A stretch of DNA of 64,000 bases from Nitrospira sp. (GTDB lineage Bacteria; Nitrospirota; Nitrospiria; Nitrospirales; Nitrospiraceae), in the NCBI GenBank assembly GCA_024760525.1, contig CP060499.1, positions 3,989,501 through 4,053,500 on the forward strand. Direction: 5' to 3'. Position 1 is the first letter of the stretch; each line of letters begins with the position of its first letter. The notes below the pieces were generated by a model, which saw only the letters and a list, made by a program, of their open reading frames with translations, did not search any database and was not told the origin of the DNA. Positions 33,098 through 42,452 of the stretch are shown here, one piece after another. The position numbers and the translations under genes were made by a program.

Positions 33098-34405
33098 CTA
33101 AGCCTGGACAAGGGTGACCATCCACGGGGGAACTTCTTCGATCATAGAGGAAAACTTCCGAGCGGTACTGCTCGCGGGAGTGCCTGGAAACGTTGCGCCT
33201 CGGCTGATACGGACATACCGGAAGGTCCCATCCAAGCCGTCCAGTGAACGAGATGGAGTCGATGTCGGAGGTTGATGCCGAAGAGCCGCCAACTCGGCGA
33301 GATCAACCGATTCACCGACCGGCAGAGCGGCCAGCACATCGTAGACCTTGCCGAAAATCTTCGGCAGATTGACGGCGGTAAATGGCTCGTCCTGTGGACG
33401 ATAGTGTGGATTCTCCAGAAGCTGCCCGAGGAGTTCCCAGAAGACTTGCGCATCCACTGAGCCCAGCACGCAAACAGATCCACGACGGGCAAGCAGATTC
33501 AGGAGAGCGACGGGTCCGGCGATCTCGAACTTCCAAGGAGGGAAAAGAAGGGCGCGATCACCATGTTGAACTTCCAAGGCAGGCTCCTTTCCAAAGCGTG
33601 TCTGGTGAAATACGCCCTTGGTCCGCTCCAATTCCTGCCTGATGAGTGCCTGAGAGAGCCGCGTCGGTTCATACGCAAAGGTGGGCGTGGCCGGAGCCCA
33701 ACAGGTGGCAATGGTATATCGAGGTGCCAACAACTCCTGCTCATCCAGCTGTCCAAGCTCGAACATATTCTGGTTACTGTAGAAGGAGAACGAAAGCCCG
33801 GGTTCCTGCTGTAGTCGCCGCAGCCTCTCCGGATTCGCATGGAGCGGTCCACCCAGCCTCGAAAGAGGATCGAGTCGATCCAGGCAATGGAGAATAAACT
33901 CTCGGTTCTGCTGCATAAGCGCCGGCCCATAGAGATCAACCAGTTCTTCAGCGAACGAGAGATCACCGGCTCCGATATCCAACAGAGAAGCCACGTCTGC
34001 GCGATGAAGGAGGTCGAATGGATTCTTCAGATTGCGGATCGCTTCTTCGATCTCTGCATTTGATAGGCGAGTCTGCGGCCATCTTGCTCCCGGTTCCGGA
34101 ACGAGTTCAAAAAAGACACTGAGCGACCGTAGCGCTTTGGCCGGGGGGAAACCGGTCACGGATCTCAGACCCTCTCCGTCGAGGTCCTGAACGGATTGTG
34201 CCGATTGCGATTCGAAAAGACGCAGCAGGGATTTCTTCACTAAAACCGGAAGGTCTCTTTCCCGAATGGTCTGGTGAAGCCGGAGAAGGGTGGAAGGAAG
34301 AGTGGTCCTTTCAATCAGCTGCTTTGATGCGTCCCATTGTCTTGGAGACCGGCGGGCGCGATGGCTCACGACACGGCGGAATTCAGCGAGCGGGTCGGGA
34401 TTCAT
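33098..34405 (-). CDS. Orphan protein with a SAM-binding-like motif
   Basis: The 435-residue soluble protein of unknown function has a central segment, VASLLDIGAGDLSFAEELVDLYG (split over residues about 138-160), that resembles motif I of class I methyltransferases. FELGQLDEQELLAPRYTIATCWAPATPTFAYEPTRL could belong to later strands. The N-terminal 110 residues are helical and basic; the C-terminal 130 contain LLARRGSVCVLGSVDAQVF. It sits upstream of the MoxR operon on the same strand but is separated by 148 bases and a predicted promoter. The methyltransferase call is tentative. Confidence 0.6.
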   Translation of the reverse strand: MNPDPLAEFRRVVSHRARRSPRQWDASKQLIERTTLPSTLLRLHQTIRERDLPVLVKKSLLRLFESQSAQSVQDLDGEGLRSVTGFPPAKALRSLSVFFELVPEPGARWPQTRLSNAEIEEAIRNLKNPFDLLHRADVASLLDIGAGDLSFAEELVDLYGPALMQQNREFILHCLDRLDPLSRLGGPLHANPERLRRLQQEPGLSFSFYSNQNMFELGQLDEQELLAPRYTIATCWAPATPTFAYEPTRLSQALIRQELERTKGVFHQTRFGKEPALEVQHGDRALLFPPWKFEIAGPVALLNLLARRGSVCVLGSVDAQVFWELLGQLLENPHYRPQDEPFTAVNLPKIFGKVYDVLAALPVGESVDLAELAALRHQPPTSTPSRSLDGLDGTFRYVRISRGATFPGTPASSTARKFSSMIEEVPPWMVTLVQA

Positions 34406-34527
34406 CGGAGAGTGATCGGCTTTGTGTATCAGGGATTCAACGAGACTACATCAAGAGCATAGTAGCGTTCAAACAATAGCGTCAAGTCCGCTTGTTCACG
34501 CTCAATCGGTGTGGTAGGACTGAATCC

Positions 34528-35532
34528 ATGGGAACACAGTTCGGATTTGCTGCCTCTGGAAAGTGGAAGTCGGCCGTCATGCTGGGCCTGCTGGCCTGCC
34601 TTCTGACGTTCACGGCCAGTTGCGCGGTTGAGCGCCATAGCAACCCTGGCTCCAGTGATGGTGGATGGCAGCCCTGGCAAATTCTCGAGACCCAAACCGG
34701 TCGCACCCTTCCTTTTTCGGAGTGGATCAAGGACTTGGAGCGTCACGACATTGTGTATCTGGGGGAGGAGCATCACAACCCGTCCCATATCCAAGCCGCA
34801 CTGAAAGTATTGGACCAACTGGTCGCCGACGGCATCGACCCGACGATCGGCATGGAGATGTTCGGCTGGGACGGCCAACAAGCACTGGACGGCTACATAT
34901 CGACGACTCAGCCGGTTACGAACGAGTTTTTGGAACAGGTGCGCTGGAAACAAAACTGGGGTGGAGCGTTTGAAGACTATGCCCCGCTCGTCACGTTTGC
35001 TCGCGACCATCGGATATCTGTCCGAGCGATGAACCCTCCCAAACCGTTGGTTCGTCGCGTCGTCAAACTAGGGCTTGACCAGGCCAAACAAGAGCCGGAA
35101 TGGGCCGACTGGGAAATACTTCAAGAAGATATCGTTGACGATCCTGCTTACCGGGAAAGGATTGTCGACCAGCTGAGGCGGTGCCATGGAGGAACCGAGG
35201 AGCACTACCGAACGATGTACGAAGCATCGATGGTTCGTGATGAGGGCATGGCCAAGACGCTGGCTATCAGGCAGGAAGAACTCCGACGTGCCGGCGGTGT
35301 CCGCCACATCATCGTAAGTTATACCGGAGGAGGCCATGTCCAGTACAACCTCCCCGTGCCGAAGCGGGTTGCCAGGCGTCTCGGAGGTGCTGTCAAACAG
35401 GTAACCGTCTATATGGTTTCGTTTGACGCAAGCCGAACGGATGACGTACGCGCGCTCTTGCGGGAACCCATTGCAGATTACATCTGGCTGACGCCTATGG
35501 GTAAGCGACAGCCTTCCCAACCCTGCCGGTAG
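34528..35532 (+). CDS. ChaN-family lipoprotein
   Basis: A protein of about 334 residues. The lipoprotein signal ends in LTFTASC. The ChaN domain begins at FSEWIKDLERHDIVYLGEEHHNPSH and includes TIGMEMFGWDGQQALDGY, and later a histidine-containing GGHVQYNLPVPKRV. ChaN proteins bind haem and are proposed to be iron-related haem-handling lipoproteins. The ATG at 34528 is chosen over 34492 because it gives a proper signal peptide. The gene is divergent from the orphan protein gene. Confidence 0.87.
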   Translation: MGTQFGFAASGKWKSAVMLGLLACLLTFTASCAVERHSNPGSSDGGWQPWQILETQTGRTLPFSEWIKDLERHDIVYLGEEHHNPSHIQAALKVLDQLVADGIDPTIGMEMFGWDGQQALDGYISTTQPVTNEFLEQVRWKQNWGGAFEDYAPLVTFARDHRISVRAMNPPKPLVRRVVKLGLDQAKQEPEWADWEILQEDIVDDPAYRERIVDQLRRCHGGTEEHYRTMYEASMVRDEGMAKTLAIRQEELRRAGGVRHIIVSYTGGGHVQYNLPVPKRVARRLGGAVKQVTVYMVSFDASRTDDVRALLREPIADYIWLTPMGKRQPSQPCR

Positions 35533-35672
35533 GTCCGTCTCACCGTGCGTTCCACCGCGCCACCATCCAAGAGCAACTCAAAATTGATCAGCGCTTGACA
35601 GGATTTCGTTCGCTCGTCACACTGATAGAATCATTCTCATAATTCGGCGTCTTAGAGACTCGGGTGTCGAAG

Positions 35673-36572
35673 ATGCGAAATAAGATTCCTTGCAGCGCGG
35701 AGCGGCTCGGGTTGCTAGACCCCCAGATGATCAAGGCCGTGAGCGAAGCTTCCGCCTATCAAATCGGTCAACAATACCTGACCGAGAATCGGGTTCGTAT
35801 TGTGGAAGCCGACGACTCCCAGATCACTTCGGCCGTCATCGGCAACTCGGGTTTGTACGAGCAAACCATCCGGCTGAAAGACGGTCATCTCATCTCGAAA
35901 TGTTCCTGCACGGCTGCTGAAGAGCCCATGTGCCGACATTGCATCGCGGTCCTGCTGGAATACCATCGGTGGGCCCAACCTCGGCAAGCGCGCAAACCGG
36001 GGTCTCCAAAAGAATCGAAACCGCTACCGCAGGTCGATTCTCCGACGAATGGAAAGGCGCCCACCATGCAAGCGCCTGCAGTCGACGTTAAGCTCAACGA
36101 AATCATGCAACTTATGGAGTGGTTGCAGTCGGCGACGAAAGCGATCGGGAAGCAAGAGGTGCTTCCCGAACCTCCCAAACTCGGCCCCGGAGAAATCTCG
36201 ACATGGATCCGAGCCATTATAAATCTTGAGGAACGATGCCGCGAAAGTGAAGACGCTTTTGGTCAGCTGGAAGCCGATTTGCACGGTCATCATGCGCACG
36301 TGGGACGCCTGACTCAACAACTCCAAACTGCAACGGCGCAGATAGACACCACACGGATGACGGTACAAGAGCTTCAACGCCAAATCGCAACATATAAAGA
36401 GACGCTCACCAGAGTCGGTGAGTTGACGGCCGAGGTGGTCCGCTATGATGAACAGATGCAAGCGGCTGCTCGCGACATGCTTCAGAAGGGTTCTCAGTTC
36501 GATAAGCTCGCCGGTTCTTTCAAGGAAGTCGCGGAAGCACTCAGAGCAGCGGTCAAGAATCCCCCTCTATAA
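35673..36572 (+). CDS. SWIM zinc-finger protein with coiled-coil tail
   Basis: A protein of about 299 residues. An N-terminal SWIM domain has the pattern CSCTAAEEPMCRHCIAVLLEY (CxC-x8-CxHC). A proline-rich linker follows, then a helical C-terminal half with heptads (LTQQLQTATAQIDTTRMTVQ, LQRQIATYKETLTRVGELTA) that probably dimerises. SWIM domains bind DNA or protein and often sit in helicases, but no helicase is fused or adjacent. The ATG at 35673 is preferred to a GTG at 35664. Confidence 0.75.
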   Translation: MRNKIPCSAERLGLLDPQMIKAVSEASAYQIGQQYLTENRVRIVEADDSQITSAVIGNSGLYEQTIRLKDGHLISKCSCTAAEEPMCRHCIAVLLEYHRWAQPRQARKPGSPKESKPLPQVDSPTNGKAPTMQAPAVDVKLNEIMQLMEWLQSATKAIGKQEVLPEPPKLGPGEISTWIRAIINLEERCRESEDAFGQLEADLHGHHAHVGRLTQQLQTATAQIDTTRMTVQELQRQIATYKETLTRVGELTAEVVRYDEQMQAAARDMLQKGSQFDKLAGSFKEVAEALRAAVKNPPL

Positions 36573-36621
36573 TAGCTATTTCCCCCATCATTTACGCGCC
36601 TACTTCCGCTTCTAATGCCTC

Positions 36622-36651
36622 TTGCGCCTTCCAATTGAGGTCCAGTAAAAT
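36622..36651 (+). promoter_or_regulatory. Possible sigma-70-type promoter for the small membrane protein
   Basis: TTGCGC (36622-36627), an 18-base spacer, then TAAAAT (36646-36651). The -10 is five of six and the -35 weak. The predicted transcript starts near 36658, about 34 bases before the ATG. Confidence 0.35.
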
Positions 36652-36691
36652 ACGCCCTTCTTTTGCTTGTCCGATTTGGAGGGAGACGGAG

Positions 36692-36880
36692 ATGAAACAG
36701 CTACTTTCAGGTATGGGTCTGATAACCGGTGTTCTGCTAAGCCACGCGTTGCCGGCGATGGCCAACGCCCCAGAGGGAGGAGGGGCTCCGGACTATAGCG
36801 GAATCACCGGTCTGTACTATTTTTTGATCGGAGTGATCCTCGTCTACGGCGTCTATGATACCTTTTTCAAGAAGTCGTAA
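36692..36880 (+). CDS. Small exported single-pass membrane protein
   Basis: A 62-residue product with a signal peptide (MKQLLSGMGLITGVLLSHAL, cleavage near AMA-NA), a short glycine-rich linker (PEGGGAPDYSG), a membrane helix (LYYFLIGVILVYGVYDTFF) and a KKS tail. The ATG at 36692 follows GGAGGGAGACGGAG, so the longer frame is rejected. It could be an accessory subunit of a respiratory complex, but that is only an impression from its layout. Confidence 0.7.
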   Translation: MKQLLSGMGLITGVLLSHALPAMANAPEGGGAPDYSGITGLYYFLIGVILVYGVYDTFFKKS

Positions 36881-36976
36881 CGAGTCACGTCCTCTTGTTC
36901 AACTGCAGGTCCTCTTGTTTCACTTCTCGCAAGTTCCGAGGGGAACGTCACGCACTCAACTCCGCCCGTGAGCGAG

Positions 36977-37642
36977 TCATGATTTCTGTCTTCGCTCATT
37001 CAGCACGGGTCTGAGTACGTTCACCACCTGCTCAACGATAATCTCGTAACCTTCCTTTGTCGGGTGAATGCCGTCCGCCTGGTTCAGTGACGACGACCCG
37101 CCAACCCCCTGAAGAAAGAATGGAATCAAGGGAAGGTGATATTCGTGGGCAATCGCCGGGAAGACGGCTTCGAAGCTCGCGGTGTAATCCTGTCCGTAAT
37201 TCGGCGGTAGTTTCATGCCGGCCAAGACGACGGTCGTGCCGGCCTCCAGCAGGCGTTGAACGATCTGGCGGAGATTGTTCTTGGTTTGATCGACGCTGAG
37301 CCCCCGGAGTCCATCGTTCGCCCCCAATTCGACAATCACCAGTTCAGGCTTGTTGTTGAGAATCCACGGCACGCGGCGCAATCCACCGGCCGTGGTGTCG
37401 CCGCTGACACCGGCATTGATCACCCGGTACTGATAGTTCAGGTGATCCAGCCTGCGCTGGAGTTGGGCGGGGTAGGACTCATCGGCTTGTACCCCGAGTC
37501 CGGCGGTGAGACTGTCTCCAAAGGCCACGATGCGGGGCCTGGTGTCCGAGGTTGAGGAGGAGACGCCTTCGGTCGTGGACGTCCAGAGAAGCATGATGAA
37601 CACCGGCAAGAGTATATGGTGAAATCGCTTGGCTCGTAACAT
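36977..37642 (-). CDS. GDSL-type arylesterase / lysophospholipase (TesA-like)
   Basis: A protein of about 221 residues. The signal peptide (ILLPVFIMLLWTSTTEGV) leads into the SGNH hydrolase blocks: I VAFGDSLTAGLG, III ELGANDGLRGL, V ADGIHPTKEGY. It should be a periplasmic esterase. The ATG at 37642 gives a normal signal peptide. It is divergent from an ABC transporter pair; the same tesA-ybbA-ybbP arrangement occurs in E. coli. Confidence 0.9.
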   Translation of the reverse strand: MLRAKRFHHILLPVFIMLLWTSTTEGVSSSTSDTRPRIVAFGDSLTAGLGVQADESYPAQLQRRLDHLNYQYRVINAGVSGDTTAGGLRRVPWILNNKPELVIVELGANDGLRGLSVDQTKNNLRQIVQRLLEAGTTVVLAGMKLPPNYGQDYTASFEAVFPAIAHEYHLPLIPFFLQGVGGSSSLNQADGIHPTKEGYEIIVEQVVNVLRPVLNERRQKS

Positions 37643-37726
37643 GATCCCACACAACAGTCGCTCACTTCTTCGGTACAGTATAATATCATTCTCTATGGTC
37701 TCGTTCTGAGGCAAAAAGGATTCTCA

Positions 37727-38503
37727 ATGATCAACGTGAAACAGATTTCGATGGTCTTAACCGCGGCGGGGCGTTCTGTCACCATCCTCGACCGCATCTC
37801 GTTTGAAATTCCGGCCAAACAGACCGTGGCCATCGTGGGACCTTCAGGGAGTGGAAAGTCGACATTACTCGGTTTGATGGCCGGCCTGGATCGGCCGACC
37901 ACCGGAGCGATCGAGCTGGATGGAACCGACATCGTCGGCATGGCCGAGAGCCAGATGGCCAGATTCAGACGGGAAAAAGTAGGGTATATCTTCCAATCGT
38001 TTCATCTCATTCCCACCCTGACGGCAATCGAGAACGTCTCTATTCCGTTGGAGCTTAGCGGAGTGGGTCGGGCCGGTGGTCGTGCGGCAGAACTGCTCGA
38101 CGCGGTCGGGTTGTCCGACCGCATGGGGCACTATCCAGTGCAATTGTCCGGTGGTGAACAGCAACGGGTCGCAGTGGCTCGCGCCTTTGCTTGCCGGCCA
38201 CCGATCTTGCTGGCCGATGAGCCGACAGGTAATCTCGACAGCTCGACCGGCGCCCATGTCATCGAGTTGCTGCTCTCTCTTCACCGAGATCACGGCACCA
38301 CCCTTGTGCTCGTGACGCACGATGCCACGCTGGCTTCTTCGATGCAGCGGGTGGTTTCGCTCCGCGACGGACGCCTGGAGTCGGATACCATGCCCTCGTA
38401 TTCCGAATTTGTCGATGACCTCCCGGCCGGGCTGCCAGGCTCTGACCGAGTCTTCTCCGCCGATCGTTCACCTTCCGATTCCCCCGCCGAATCAAATTCA
38501 TGA
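37727..38503 (+). CDS. ABC transporter ATP-binding protein (YbbA/LolD type)
   Basis: The 258-residue ATPase has Walker A GPSGSGKST, signature LSGGEQQRVAVARAFA, Walker B ILLADEPTGNLD and the switch histidine (VLVTHD). It belongs to the MacB/LolD group that works mechanically with FtsX-type permeases. About 30 extra residues at the C-terminus have no domain. It overlaps the permease gene by 4 bases (ATGA). Confidence 0.92.
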   Translation: MINVKQISMVLTAAGRSVTILDRISFEIPAKQTVAIVGPSGSGKSTLLGLMAGLDRPTTGAIELDGTDIVGMAESQMARFRREKVGYIFQSFHLIPTLTAIENVSIPLELSGVGRAGGRAAELLDAVGLSDRMGHYPVQLSGGEQQRVAVARAFACRPPILLADEPTGNLDSSTGAHVIELLLSLHRDHGTTLVLVTHDATLASSMQRVVSLRDGRLESDTMPSYSEFVDDLPAGLPGSDRVFSADRSPSDSPAESNS

Positions 38504-41169
38504 CATCCTTCATGTTCAAGATGGCATGGCGGGAGACACGCGCGGCGTGGCGACATTTTCTGTATTTTTTGGTCTGTATCGCCATCGGCGTCGGCGCATT
38601 GACGGGCGTCTCCCTCTTCGGTACGCAAGTGGAGCAAACCGTCACCAAAGAAGCGCGGGGCTTGCTGGGAGGCGACCTGGAGATCCGGTTATCGCGGCAG
38701 ATCAGTCCGAACGGCCAGGCAATCTTGGACTCACTGAGCGATCGTGGAATCTCGCGCACGCATATCAGCGAACTGGTCGCAATGGCGGCGCCGGCAGAAC
38801 CTTCCACCACTGGCCAGCTGACACAGATCGTTGAGCTCAAGGCCGTCGAACCTGAGTACCCGCTGTATGGCTCGCTGCGATTGGAGCCCAACAGCAACTT
38901 AGCGGAACTCCTTCACCAACAAACTCGAGGGTGCCCTGGGCGTACCTGTTTCGGAGTCGTAGTGCAGGAGTCGCTTTTAATCAGAATGGCGTTGGCCGTC
39001 GGCGACCGGCTCAAGATCGGTCAAGGTCAGTTCGTCATCACCGGTGTGATCAGGACGGAACCCGATCGCATGGCCAATGCGTTCAGCCTCGGTCCCCGCA
39101 TCCTGATGTCGCGAGAGGGGCTTGATGCGGCTGAGCTGATCAAAGCAGGCAGCAGAATCCGTGAACGCTATCTCTTGAAAGTCCCTGGCAACATGGCGCC
39201 TGAGCCTCTGCTGTATGAGTTGAGAACACGCCTGACACCTGAATCTGCCCGTGTCTCGACATACCGGGACGCCCAACCACAACTGAAGCAGTCGCTGGAA
39301 CAACTGACCCGGTACTTGGGACTGATCGGATTGACGGCGCTGTTCGTGGGCGGTCTGGGAGTCGCAACTTCGGTTCATGCCTTTGTGCGAGAAAAGTTGA
39401 ATACGATCGCGGTGTTGAAGACAGTCGGCGCGGATTCTCCAACGATCATCGGAACCTATGGATTGCAGGCGATGATCCTTGGGCTGGTCGGAAGTCTGGT
39501 CGGCCTCATTATCGGCGTCCTCCTCCATCAGGGACTCCCTTGGATGATTGCGGCTCTGGTGGCGTCGGATCTTCTCGAGCAGTTGGGATTCACGAAAGGC
39601 GCGATGAACCTTGCTTTCACGCCTCTCGCGAAGGGTCTGGCATTGGGCATACTGTCCACGTTGCTGTTCACCCTGTGGCCGCTGCTCACGATCCGTGAAG
39701 TCAAACCGGCTCGGATCTTTCGCCGTGATGTCGCTCCGCTTGCCCCGGCTCGAAAGCAGCAGAGATTCCGATGGTGGACGGTCTGGGAAAACTTTGACCC
39801 CATCAAAGGAATCGTATCGAGCGGGATCGGCCTGGGGTTGGCTCTCTTATCCGTGTGGCAAGCGGGGTCCTGGAAAGTCGGCCTGCTGTTCATTCTGGCG
39901 TTTGGAGCAGCGGTTCTTCTGTTGGGGGCGTCAGCCCGTGCCGTCCTGGCAGCGGTCAAGAAATGGCCTCGTCCCGAGCGCCTCGTCCTTCGCCAAGCGC
40001 TGGGAAATGTGATGCGCCCGGGAAGCCAGGCGGTGGGCATCACGATCGCGATTGGAATCGGGGTGATGGTCGTGACGACCGTGTCGCTCGTCGAACGGTC
40101 GTTACTCGTGCAGGTGGGCGAGAATCGACCGACTGATTCCCCGACGTTTTTCTTCATCGATATTCAGCCGGATCAGACCGGTGAGTTTCTGCGGCTCCTC
40201 CATCAACGAGCCGGCGACTCGACCCCTCGGTTGACACCGTTGGTGCGCTCTCGCCTTGCTGCCCTTAAGGGGGAACCGGTCAAACTTGAAGCCACATCGG
40301 AGGCAGAAGAGCAACGTGAGAAGGCCTCCGAGAAGGAAGAGCGGCGAAAAAAGTGGTTTCTGACACGAGAGTATGTCCTCACGTTCCTCCAGGAGCTTCC
40401 CAAAGACAACACGGTGATTCAGGGCAAGTGGTGGAAAGCGGGACAAGTCTTCACCAAACCTCTGATCTCGATCGAAGAAGAGGCTGCGAAGCAACTCGGC
40501 CTGACAGTCGGAGATACGATGGAACTTGACATACAAGGTGCGTCCATCACCGGAGAGATCAGCAGTATTCGCCGAGTGGAATGGGGAAACTTCTCCACCA
40601 ACTTCTACATGATTTTGTCCCCGGGTGCCCTCGACGGTGCTCCCCACACCTACGTGGCAACCGCTCGAGTCGCTCCATCCGAGGAAGTGCCGCTCCAGCA
40701 AGCAGTGGTGGCCTCATTCCCGAATGTGACGGCCATCAACATCGGAGATGTCCTCGACAGCTTTGCGCGCGTGCTCGATCGACTGTCTCTCGCTATCCGT
40801 GCCGTGGCGCTGTTCTGTGTCCTATCGGGAGCTGTGGTGATGGCGGCAGCCTTGGCGGCGACGCGTTATCGCCGTCTGTATGAATCCGTGATTCTCAAAG
40901 CCCTTGGAGCGACACGTAGCGTGATCGCCCGCTCCTTTGCGGTCGAATATGCCTTGCTTGGAGCCCTGGGCGGGTTTCTCGGCAGCACGCTGGCCAGCGC
41001 ATTGTCTTGGGCGGTCCTTGAGACCGTGTTTGAGTTATCGTGGAATCTTCAGCCAGCCGTGCTGGCCATAGGCGTGATCGCGACGATCACCTTGACGGTG
41101 TCGGTCGGTTTTCTCAGCACCTATCGCATTCTGGGCCAACCTCCGTTGGCGGTGCTTCGCCACGAGTGA
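38500..41169 (+). CDS. ABC transporter permease, FtsX type (YbbP-like)
   Basis: The 889-residue protein has the two-FtsX-domain architecture. An N-terminal helix is followed by a large periplasmic domain, a first membrane set (LIGLTALFVGGLGVATSVHA, AMILGLVGSLVGLIIGVLL, LALGILSTLLFTLWPLLTI), a central pair, a second periplasmic domain, and a C-terminal set (AIRAVALFCVLSGAVVMAAA onward). With its ATPase it probably moves lipid-linked or hydrophobic substrates out of the inner membrane or regulates an envelope enzyme. The arylesterase next door may act on the same substrate. Confidence 0.9.
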   Translation: MTSFMFKMAWRETRAAWRHFLYFLVCIAIGVGALTGVSLFGTQVEQTVTKEARGLLGGDLEIRLSRQISPNGQAILDSLSDRGISRTHISELVAMAAPAEPSTTGQLTQIVELKAVEPEYPLYGSLRLEPNSNLAELLHQQTRGCPGRTCFGVVVQESLLIRMALAVGDRLKIGQGQFVITGVIRTEPDRMANAFSLGPRILMSREGLDAAELIKAGSRIRERYLLKVPGNMAPEPLLYELRTRLTPESARVSTYRDAQPQLKQSLEQLTRYLGLIGLTALFVGGLGVATSVHAFVREKLNTIAVLKTVGADSPTIIGTYGLQAMILGLVGSLVGLIIGVLLHQGLPWMIAALVASDLLEQLGFTKGAMNLAFTPLAKGLALGILSTLLFTLWPLLTIREVKPARIFRRDVAPLAPARKQQRFRWWTVWENFDPIKGIVSSGIGLGLALLSVWQAGSWKVGLLFILAFGAAVLLLGASARAVLAAVKKWPRPERLVLRQALGNVMRPGSQAVGITIAIGIGVMVVTTVSLVERSLLVQVGENRPTDSPTFFFIDIQPDQTGEFLRLLHQRAGDSTPRLTPLVRSRLAALKGEPVKLEATSEAEEQREKASEKEERRKKWFLTREYVLTFLQELPKDNTVIQGKWWKAGQVFTKPLISIEEEAAKQLGLTVGDTMELDIQGASITGEISSIRRVEWGNFSTNFYMILSPGALDGAPHTYVATARVAPSEEVPLQQAVVASFPNVTAINIGDVLDSFARVLDRLSLAIRAVALFCVLSGAVVMAAALAATRYRRLYESVILKALGATRSVIARSFAVEYALLGALGGFLGSTLASALSWAVLETVFELSWNLQPAVLAIGVIATITLTVSVGFLSTYRILGQPPLAVLRHE

Positions 41170-41233
41170 TTGCGTAATAATAGTTACCTGGGTATTTATT
41201 GTTGTCCTGCCTTGTGATACGCCTTACCTACAG

Positions 41234-42319
41234 GTGTATACCCAACATTTGTCCATCCCGTCCGGTGCAATAAGACATGGGGCGGTTGTCGCTTCGATGC
41301 TTGTGTGTCTCGGTCTTGCCGGATGCTTTGAGAGGATTGTCGACTCAACCGAGGTGTTCGGCGACGTGAAGCAAGGAGAAACCTACAGTCTCACTTCGAC
41401 GATGATTGATGACTGGTACGCGGTCGAAGCAATTGACAGTCAGACCTTCGCCATTAACGAACCAAAATCTTCTCAGTACAACACCAGCTATCTGATCATC
41501 GGGGACGCGCAAGCCATCATGTTCGATGCAGGCAGCGGCGAACGTCCTCCCGGATCGCGATCCATGCGCGCAATAGCGGAGCACTACACGGCCAAACCCA
41601 TCACGCTTATCCTGTCCCACTTTCATTATGACCATATCGGAGACGCAACAACATTCAACCGCACCAATCTTATCGACCGACCGGAAATCCGCACTAATGT
41701 CAAAGACGGTGTCTTTACCATCGGCCCCTGGGAATCGCTGGACATTGAAAGACGACCGCTCAAGGTGGCCGCGTTCATTGCCGATGGCGACGTGATTGAT
41801 TTGGGAGACCGTAAGCTGGACGTGTTTAACATGCCTGGGCATACCACGGAATCAATAATCCTGCTCGACAGAAGCCGCAATCAGGTCTTTACGGGCGATT
41901 TCGTCTATCAGCATCTTGGCGGCATCATTGCCTTTGCGCCGGGATCTGATCTGCTGGCGTACAAGACACACAGCGGTCGGCTGTTGCAGCTTACCAATTC
42001 CGATACGCTCTTTTTCGGTGCACATGGCGTTCCGCAGCTCAGTCACGACTGGCTGACGCTGCTGGACCGCGAACTTGGCAAGATCGTCAGAGGTGAAGCG
42101 GAATATCGATATGCAAGCCATTATCTTGCCCCCGGCATCCCGTGGCGAGTACACCAGAATGGAAACCTATACATCTACATCACGCCCCTGGTGGACCCGC
42201 CGCTCTTCTGGTCCATATGGACGCTGCTGATATTGGGGACTGTGAGCGTCATCTTCATGTATCTGCTCCAAAGGATCGTTCGTCTGCCTTTCGCTTCTGT
42301 TCGGACAAAACCCTGGTAA
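41234..42319 (+). CDS. MBL-fold hydrolase, lipoprotein with C-terminal membrane helix
   Basis: The 361-residue protein has the metal site HFHYDHIGD, GHTTESIILLDR and FTGDFVYQH, so it is a glyoxalase II-like metallo-hydrolase. The N-terminus has a lipoprotein signal ending in LGLAGC, and a C-terminal hydrophobic helix (WSIWTLLILGTVSVIFMYLL) probably spans a membrane. The frame starts with GTG at 41234; an ATG at 41297 lacks the positive charges of a signal peptide. Substrate unknown. Confidence 0.85.
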   Translation: MYTQHLSIPSGAIRHGAVVASMLVCLGLAGCFERIVDSTEVFGDVKQGETYSLTSTMIDDWYAVEAIDSQTFAINEPKSSQYNTSYLIIGDAQAIMFDAGSGERPPGSRSMRAIAEHYTAKPITLILSHFHYDHIGDATTFNRTNLIDRPEIRTNVKDGVFTIGPWESLDIERRPLKVAAFIADGDVIDLGDRKLDVFNMPGHTTESIILLDRSRNQVFTGDFVYQHLGGIIAFAPGSDLLAYKTHSGRLLQLTNSDTLFFGAHGVPQLSHDWLTLLDRELGKIVRGEAEYRYASHYLAPGIPWRVHQNGNLYIYITPLVDPPLFWSIWTLLILGTVSVIFMYLLQRIVRLPFASVRTKPW

Positions 42320-42452
42320 GCAAATCCGCCGCGCCAAACACCTGTCGTGAGTTTGCGATCGAAGCGAGGGAATTTAACGGGTGATGCGAGGCAGAACCAG
42401 CTGATGGATCATGGCTATGGCAGCGGCTTAGGTTGGGAGGCTACCGGCGCGA

